From: Clostridiales bacterium
GTDB lineage: Bacteria; Bacillota; Clostridia; Christensenellales; Aristaeellaceae
Direction: 5' to 3'
Length of the DNA: 64,000 nucleotides
Assembly (NCBI GenBank): GCA_004556155.1
Contig: SFIM01000016.1
Location: forward strand, 36,507 to 100,506
Below the pieces are notes generated by a model. It did no database searches and was not told where the DNA came from. It saw only the letters and a program-made list of their open reading frames with translations. Positions 58,592 through 64,000 of the stretch are shown piece after piece. Within the stretch, counting starts at the first letter, position 1. Each line of letters begins with the position of its first letter. Both the position numbers and the translations under genes were made by a program.

Positions 58592-60559
58592 CTATTTTTC
58601 ATTGTGCAGGGTAAGCAGATCCAGCGTAGTGCGGAAGTAGGCCTCGCGCTCATCGCGCGTTAAGTGCAGGCGCTGGCACACCCAGTTGATGACCATCCGC
58701 GGGCGGCGGCGCGTATAATTCATGGTTGCGCGGACGTTTTGCTTCCATTCGCTGACGGAGGGGAAGGTCTTGAATTTGGCGATGTGCCGTGGCATGACCA
58801 GCTCAATCTGATCGCGCCAGCGTGTCAGCACCGGCTCGGATTGCGTATCATACAGGAAATTGGTCTGGATTACCTCGGCCAGCCGGCGCAGGAATTTATC
58901 CCGGTATTCCGGCACTTCCAGCAGCGCGGTAATGGGCCAGTGCGGCACGGAGGAGGCTTTGTCCGTTTTCCTGCGCAGATACAGATCTACCACCAGATCG
59001 TCGCCGTTGGAGCAGCCTACGTCCAGATCGTGCACCATAAACTTCCATTTACCGCCGGGAAAGCGATAATAGCGCGTGTTGTTTGCATCCGCATTGCCGA
59101 TGATCATGGCATAGGCTGCGTGGGTAAACCAGTTGTCCACATCGATTTGGGACAGCAGATATTCACGGTCAGCTGCGTTGTTCATATCGTGCGTTTTGCA
59201 AAAGTCCACCAGCGCTTTCCACTCCGCATTGCTGCCGTACACCACATATTCATCCAGTACGCCGGTGGCTTCCAAAATGTCCACGCCATCGATGATCTCC
59301 GGGTCGGTAATGCCCTCCCATTGGGCCAGGGATTCGCGGTTGGCGCGCTCACGCAGGTTGTAGTGACCCCAGTACTGGCCGTTCAGATACACCTGAATGA
59401 CCTTTCCCGCCTGATAATACAGCCCCAGTCCCTTGGCAAGCTCCTGCAGGGCGGCGTCGCGCAGGCGGGTGGATTTGAAATCCGAGTTGGTATATCGCAG
59501 CAGGATAGCGGAATAACCGTCGTAATCCCGATCTTCAAAGAAGGGATAATCAAAGGTATCGCTGCCATAGGCTTTGCGCGCATATATGGCCAGGGATTTT
59601 TGCGTGCCGGTGCGCATGGTTTTGCCTGCGATTTTGAAGGTGCCCATCTGGCAGATGCCCAACTGGCCGTTTTCATCAAAGTATTCAAGCTGACAGGGAT
59701 ATTGCAGATTCTTCATGTAATTGGGCGTGCGTCCAGTGCCCTTGACCATCACGCCTGTGCTGTCGTCAAACAGATAGGCGTTATCCGTATATAGCGATAC
59801 TACTGGCACGGGCGAGGAATCGTTGATGAAATAGGTAGCTCCGGCTACGGCAGAGCACAGCTGATCCGGCGCGCAGGCGATGGCGCGGATGACCGTGGTG
59901 GCGCTGATGGAGATCGGCCCGGTATACAGGGGCGATGTGCGCGTGGGCGTGCTGCAATCGGTGGTGTAGTGAATTTCAGCGCCGTCAGCGGCGGAAATGT
60001 GCACGATCACGCCGTTTGCATAGAAGCCCGCGGCGGTTTCGATGACAGGCTGCTGGGCGCGCTGCTCAAAGCCAAAGATGGGATTGGCCGAGCCGGGCGT
60101 GGCGATCTCGAGATAGCGATATTCGCCACCCGCCAGACCATAAGAAACATTGCCAAACTGCGTGCCAAAGGAGAGCACAGTGCTTTCACCGCCGGGGCTG
60201 GTCAGGCATAGCGTGTCGCCGTCAGCAGACAGTTTGAAATTCGTGCACAGCGCATCCGTCATGGGCTCCTTGCCTTCCCCGGCGCAGTAAACGATCAGAT
60301 AACCATTTTCGGCGATCTTGGTGTCCGAAGGAAAAGCCCATTTGTACGGCTGATAGGGATCGTTGCTCAAATACCATCCGGCCAGCGATACCTCCGCTCC
60401 GTCGTTATACAATTCCGCCCAGTCGTAGGCATGACCATCCTGATAAACGCCGTTGGAGGCCATCACCTCGTTGATGCGAATCTCCGCCATAGCGCCAGCG
60501 CAAAGCAGCAATACTGCCGCTGTAATCATCGTTCCCAAACATAGCCGAAGCCTGTTCAT
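58592..60559 (-). CDS. Lamin-tail plus CotH kinase-domain secreted protein
   Basis: A 655-residue exported protein. Signal peptide to about residue 26. A lamin-tail domain (LTD, about 28-140; INEVMASNGVYQDGHAYDWAELYN, LAGWYLSNDP) is followed by a chitobiase/FN3-like beta domain (about 180-250; GAEIHYTTDCSTPTRTSPLY), then a CotH kinase domain (about 260-600). CotH motifs include NLRERANRES, the metal-binding region KWKFMVHDLDVGCSNG and DANNTRYYRFPG. CotH phosphorylates serines of coat proteins in Bacillus; here it is in a secreted, non-coat setting. Ends in TAG. AGGAGG upstream of ATG 60559. Confidence 0.88.
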   Translation of the reverse strand: MNRLRLCLGTMITAAVLLLCAGAMAEIRINEVMASNGVYQDGHAYDWAELYNDGAEVSLAGWYLSNDPYQPYKWAFPSDTKIAENGYLIVYCAGEGKEPMTDALCTNFKLSADGDTLCLTSPGGESTVLSFGTQFGNVSYGLAGGEYRYLEIATPGSANPIFGFEQRAQQPVIETAAGFYANGVIVHISAADGAEIHYTTDCSTPTRTSPLYTGPISISATTVIRAIACAPDQLCSAVAGATYFINDSSPVPVVSLYTDNAYLFDDSTGVMVKGTGRTPNYMKNLQYPCQLEYFDENGQLGICQMGTFKIAGKTMRTGTQKSLAIYARKAYGSDTFDYPFFEDRDYDGYSAILLRYTNSDFKSTRLRDAALQELAKGLGLYYQAGKVIQVYLNGQYWGHYNLRERANRESLAQWEGITDPEIIDGVDILEATGVLDEYVVYGSNAEWKALVDFCKTHDMNNAADREYLLSQIDVDNWFTHAAYAMIIGNADANNTRYYRFPGGKWKFMVHDLDVGCSNGDDLVVDLYLRRKTDKASSVPHWPITALLEVPEYRDKFLRRLAEVIQTNFLYDTQSEPVLTRWRDQIELVMPRHIAKFKTFPSVSEWKQNVRATMNYTRRRPRMVINWVCQRLHLTRDEREAYFRTTLDLLTLHNEK

Positions 60560-60678
60560 GCGTTCCTGTGCCTCCTGGAAAATTGATGTTTCCATTATAC
60601 TGGAAAAAGCGGGCGGGTGTCAAATATGGGTGAGATGATCTGGAATGAGGCGTGCAGATCTTAAAATGCTTGACGGAA

Positions 60679-60714
60679 AGAGCGGAATGACAAAAATGCC
60701 ATTCCGCTCTTTCT
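60679..60714. terminator. Terminator of the esterase gene
   Basis: AGAGCGGAATG/CATTCCGCTCT arms around ACAAAAATGC (60679-60711) with CTTTCTTT on the plus side and CTCTTTCC on the minus side. Confidence 0.7.
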
Positions 60715-60750
60715 TTAAGGATAGGATATACTTTCTAACAAAAGACAGAT

Positions 60751-62520
60751 TTAGCCCTTGTATTCGATGCTTCCATCCGCTTTGCGCGAATAGTGACAGA
60801 GAAAATCATCCCATGTCAGCTCGCTCATGCCGGGCGTATAAGTATGAGGACACCCTTTCATTTCGGTATAGCGAACAACCGGACGATGCTGCGCATCATA
60901 CAGAACCAGCGTATGATAGCGGCCGTTATCATACCAGTTTTCATTGTTGAAAGTGGCTTTGTTGAGTGCACAAAGCTTATTGATGGATTGCCACGCGCCG
61001 TCTTCAGGCGTATTTACCTGTGCGCCGAACAGATCATATTCACCTACCATATTGTATACCGGGCACAGTATGCCGTGGGACAAAAAGTTTTCCTGCTGAA
61101 CCATTCCTACCAGACTGCCTGTAGGGCCAAAGGCAGCGAAGCGCTCCGGCATTTTGTCCATCAGCATAAAGGTAGCCATGCCGCCATTTGAATGCCCGAC
61201 CGCATATACGCGTTCGGTATCAATGTTGTATTCGGCAATGATTTCGTCCAAAAGCTGGGTGAAATAAGGAATTTCATCCAAGCCCCCATTGCCAATGCAA
61301 TCCCATGCTGGAAGCGCGTAACCGCTAATTGCGCTCTTTTGAGGATAGGCGCTGGCGAAAACTACGATGAAGCCACGCTCTTCGGCTACGCGATCCCAAT
61401 CGCTGGTTTGCTCGAAGTAAGATGCATTGCAGGAAAAACCATGAATGGCCAATACCAGCGGGTATTTCTTTTGCTCATCAGCGCGGTAATAGCTGGGCAC
61501 ATATACATCCCAGAACCGCTTATAGCCGTTTATGTTTTTCCATACGCGGCGAATCCCCACATCTTCGGGCAAGCGGGTACGGCGCAGGTGACAATTGCCA
61601 TAACCGCCCCAGCGAGAGAAACGCTTGAGGAAGGAGACGGTTTGCATGCGAAGCGTTTGGATACCCTGCTCGCCAACGGTATCGGGCGTAGCGTACCAGA
61701 GTTGACCGACAGCCTGCTCATTGATAAAGTGCTGGCCGCGATAAGCTTTTTGCAAGTAAACATGGGCGAATGTGTTGGACAAGCCATCGTCATCGGCGCA
61801 GAGTGTTTGACGGATATAATCGGCCACAGGCTGGGCATTATCTTTGCGATCGATCAGTACGCCAGGCAGCGGAACGTTCTTTTTGGGCAGGCCGTCAATG
61901 CCGTCCGAGGGCAGCGTGTTGAGCAGGTCAAGCAACGCCGGATCTATACTGCAATCGCCGTCCGCCGCAAAAGCAGGATAGGTAGCGCTGTACACGAGCG
62001 CGTAAGCAGTGGCAATACCGGCCGCATCACCCTCACCATAGGGGTAGATGGTAGCTTCGCCGATATCCGTGATTTCGCGGCGCTGGAACTGGTGATCAAT
62101 GACGTCCTGCGCATAATCAAAAGCTTCGGAAAGCTCCTCACGGTTCCACTCGTTTTCCATCATCAGCAGGGTAACGCCCTGACGATCTGCAATATCTTGC
62201 CAACCTTCCAGGAGCGCTTCCTCGGCTTTTTTATGAGATGGCAGGAACAAAAGCAGCGCAAAGCCTTTGCTGGTCATGGAGGCGGGTACATAAACGGCAT
62301 AGTGCTTAGGTATGCCGTTTATCTGCGTATCTACATGGAAAATCCCCAAATTTACCGGTGCGTAAGGGGCATCGGGATTGACACCATCCTGCGTGAAGGC
62401 GCGTTTTCCCATTCGCATGGGGCGCGCAGGCCGCTCCAAAGGAATGCGTTTATCATGCCGCGGCATCAGGATGGTGCGGTCGTTGCAAGGACTGAAGTGA
62501 AAGCTGTCGTACTTTGCCAT
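60751..62520 (-). CDS. Two-lobed alpha/beta-hydrolase, PHB depolymerase/feruloyl-esterase type
   Basis: A 589-residue protein with two related alpha/beta-hydrolase halves. The C-terminal half is catalytic: NGYKRFWDVYVPSYYRADEQ, LVLAIHGFSCNASYFEQTS (oxyanion), and YAVGHSNGGMATFMLMD, the GxSxG nucleophile elbow, with GCPHTYTPGMSELTWDDFL holding the catalytic His. The N-terminal half shows the same fold (KHYAVYVPASMTSKGFALLLFLPSHKKAEE, ATIYPYGEGDAAGIATAYAL) but the elbow has Gly where Ser should be. No signal peptide. It may cleave ester side groups from plant polymers. GGAGG precedes ATG 62520. Confidence 0.82.
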   Translation of the reverse strand: MAKYDSFHFSPCNDRTILMPRHDKRIPLERPARPMRMGKRAFTQDGVNPDAPYAPVNLGIFHVDTQINGIPKHYAVYVPASMTSKGFALLLFLPSHKKAEEALLEGWQDIADRQGVTLLMMENEWNREELSEAFDYAQDVIDHQFQRREITDIGEATIYPYGEGDAAGIATAYALVYSATYPAFAADGDCSIDPALLDLLNTLPSDGIDGLPKKNVPLPGVLIDRKDNAQPVADYIRQTLCADDDGLSNTFAHVYLQKAYRGQHFINEQAVGQLWYATPDTVGEQGIQTLRMQTVSFLKRFSRWGGYGNCHLRRTRLPEDVGIRRVWKNINGYKRFWDVYVPSYYRADEQKKYPLVLAIHGFSCNASYFEQTSDWDRVAEERGFIVVFASAYPQKSAISGYALPAWDCIGNGGLDEIPYFTQLLDEIIAEYNIDTERVYAVGHSNGGMATFMLMDKMPERFAAFGPTGSLVGMVQQENFLSHGILCPVYNMVGEYDLFGAQVNTPEDGAWQSINKLCALNKATFNNENWYDNGRYHTLVLYDAQHRPVVRYTEMKGCPHTYTPGMSELTWDDFLCHYSRKADGSIEYKG

Positions 62521-62562
62521 GGAAAATCCTCCTCTATGATAATCAATTTATAGCGAATGCAA

Positions 62563-64000
62563 TTAATCTTCGCTGACATTTTTACGGAAACAGCCTGGAG
62601 CGATGTTTTCATGCTTTTTGAAGATGCGGGTAAAGGTTCCTGCGTTAGTATAGCCGATGGCCGTGGCAATCTGTTCTATGGTCATTTGAGTGGAACATAG
62701 CAGCTTTTTACTGTGCTCAATGCGCAGCTTATCCAGATAACTGGAAAAGGTAATGCCGGTATGGGAACGGAACCAGTGTGAAAAGTTGGAATAGGAATAG
62801 CCAAAGTATTCAGAAACACTGGTGAGGGTTAGCGTGGGATCGGTATAATGTGCATCAAGATAGGAGAAAACCTCTTTCACGCGGTCATTATGACCTGACT
62901 CCAGGCGGCTGTCGGTGGTGGTACGAAGAATATCCAATACCTGGACATATAGGTCATCCAGCGTCTGCTTCATTTCTGGGATTGTATGGGGGACGCTATA
63001 TTGACTATAAATGTATTCCATGGAACTGCAGGAGAGGGTGCGGTTACGGCGTATGGTGTTAAAGCAGCGAACCAGGGTGTTGTAGATATTCATATAGGCA
63101 TTGGCGGTGACATAATAGTGCGAGGATTCATCAAAGCATAGAGATAAAAGTTTTTTATAGTTTTGCTCAAGATCGCAGATGCTGCTGCGCAGGGCGGCTA
63201 ACTCCAGGTTTTGCAGATGATCGTAGAGCTTGCGGGTGGCATTGTATTCCTGTATGCTTACATCATCTTGGGCGGCTATGTGCAGTGTGTCGCTCATGAC
63301 CGCTACCTCGAGCGCGGCGATGCTTAAGGAACGGCTTTTTCCCACGCTTGTTAGGCGCTGCATGGTGCCGATGCCTGCCTTGACATTGTCAGGCATTTGG
63401 TAAAGCTGATAGTAGTAGGGCTTGAGTTCCTCTTCATTGTCAAAAAACAGCAGCATGAAAAAAGTTGCTAATCCTACGCCACCAATAATATAGCAGGATG
63501 CGGCGTTCGGATTTCTTTCAGGGATGCTTTGGAAGGCGAGCAGAAGAGCGTGAGACAGATCGGAATTGTGCGCAACATCTGGAATGGAAAGTGCGATACA
63601 GATAACCCGATCGCGAACATCCAATTCATAGAGCGTGGCCATATCCAAAATATCCTGTTCAGTGCGAATGCCATCATAAATATACCGGAACAAGAAGTAC
63701 TGGCGTGAACTGCTTTCAATGGTTTGTAGACGTTGGTTGATGCGGGCGTACTGGTTATCTACGCTGTTGAGGGCGTTCATGATCACTTCCCAATCATTGA
63801 GACGGCCTGATAGGGCTGCCACATTTTCATCGGGATATAGTGTAGAAATACGCTGGCGAACTTTATTGAGCGGTCGGTAATGCAGTTGAGTAAACAATAC
63901 AACGCAGGATAGCCCAAGCAACGAAATAAGGGCAAGAAGACCATAATACCAACGCTGAATGCTGTGCAGGGTGGAAAACAGCTGTTCCTGCGGGGTAAAG
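62563..64000 (-). CDS. Membrane-linked AraC-type regulator (partial at window end)
   Basis: The frame stays open to the window edge, so the N-terminus is missing. The visible 479 or so residues start TPQEQLFSTLHSIQRWYYGL, a transmembrane helix (LLALISLLGLSCVVLF), a HAMP-like linker (HYRPLNKVRQRI), a middle domain with LVRDRVICIALSI-type strands, and a C-terminal AraC HTH_18 (LTSVSEYFGYSYSNFSHWFR, IEQIATAIGYTNAGTFTRIF). This matches one-component regulators with an extracellular sensor (Cache) and an AraC output, which often control sugar importers. It sits directly upstream (in reading direction) of the esterase, whose gene it probably controls. Confidence 0.85.
   Translation of the reverse strand, partial: FTPQEQLFSTLHSIQRWYYGLLALISLLGLSCVVLFTQLHYRPLNKVRQRISTLYPDENVAALSGRLNDWEVIMNALNSVDNQYARINQRLQTIESSSRQYFLFRYIYDGIRTEQDILDMATLYELDVRDRVICIALSIPDVAHNSDLSHALLLAFQSIPERNPNAASCYIIGGVGLATFFMLLFFDNEEELKPYYYQLYQMPDNVKAGIGTMQRLTSVGKSRSLSIAALEVAVMSDTLHIAAQDDVSIQEYNATRKLYDHLQNLELAALRSSICDLEQNYKKLLSLCFDESSHYYVTANAYMNIYNTLVRCFNTIRRNRTLSCSSMEYIYSQYSVPHTIPEMKQTLDDLYVQVLDILRTTTDSRLESGHNDRVKEVFSYLDAHYTDPTLTLTSVSEYFGYSYSNFSHWFRSHTGITFSSYLDKLRIEHSKKLLCSTQMTIEQIATAIGYTNAGTFTRIFKKHENIAPGCFRKNVSED

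Overview
The window looks like chromosomal DNA of a spore-former-related Bacillota (Clostridia) anaerobe with fairly high GC, probably a gut or animal-associated lineage; I cannot name the genus from sequence alone. Signs are strong Shine-Dalgarno sites, sigma-A promoters of the TTGACA-N17-TATNNT type, a yjdF riboswitch, ZapA, MutS2, a SafA-like LysM protein, a CotH kinase, Lpl-type sugar importers without their own ATPase, and many SH3b/MucBP surface proteins. I saw no phage, insertion sequence, integrase or CRISPR array.

Layout. 1-7.4 kb: a J-domain/TPR protein, an AI-2E family membrane protein, then a leftward operon of two permeases, a binding protein and an endonuclease/phosphatase-family enzyme, facing a divergent DeoR-type regulator with overlapping promoters. 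7.4-12.7 kb: a very large MucBP/SH3b membrane-anchored surface protein whose reading frame is broken at two near-identical repeats. 12.9-15.1 kb: a Nudix hydrolase, then a decayed two-component system and a striking period-4 glycine protein. 15.2-18.5 kb: acetyltransferase, TSCPD protein, 36-residue membrane peptide, and a DUF2975 / HTH / DUF4153-type membrane trio with a palindromic operator candidate. 18.5-19.3 kb: a frameshifted EFR1-type flavodoxin-ferredoxin. 19.5-23.7 kb: tig-clpP-clpX and udk. 23.7-28.4 kb: sugar isomerase plus FAD oxidoreductase, a cystatin-like secreted protein and a ferritin-like protein.

28.5-33.1 kb: mnmG, an SH3/NlpC-type hydrolase and a LysM protein. 33.4-43.4 kb, rightward core genes: DegV, MGMT-like protein, cyclophilin, zapA, U32 peptidase, mutS2, an OmpR/HK pair and ispE. 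43.5-48.6 kb: SIMPL protein, small helical protein, PHP phosphoesterase, TetR regulator, coiled-coil protein, CmpB-like membrane protein, and yjdF with its riboswitch. 48.7-51.7 kb: a GNAT-GNAT fusion coupled to a DUF4097 gene split by one stop codon, behind an HTH membrane regulator. 52-54.4 kb: an orphan sugar-binding protein and its LacI regulator. 54.6-55.1 kb: six tRNAs (Pro, Glu, Met/Ile2, Asp, Thr, Tyr). 55.2-64 kb: a membrane protein split by an amber codon, an LRR protein, an FG-GAP-like protein, HAD phosphatase, LTD-CotH protein, a two-lobed esterase and the C-terminal part of a membrane-linked AraC regulator that runs off the window.

Two themes stand out. Sugar uptake and its control appear repeatedly (DeoR, LacI and AraC regulators, two binding proteins, TIM-barrel isomerase, FAD oxidoreductase, esterase). 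Several accessory genes are interrupted (MucBP protein, response regulator, histidine kinase, glycine-repeat protein, EFR1, DUF4097, small membrane protein), while every housekeeping gene is intact. This suggests real decay of dispensable loci, or in the repeat regions an assembly collapse. No stretch over about 300 bases lacks a gene; the longest, 51717-52005, holds a large dyad and a terminator.
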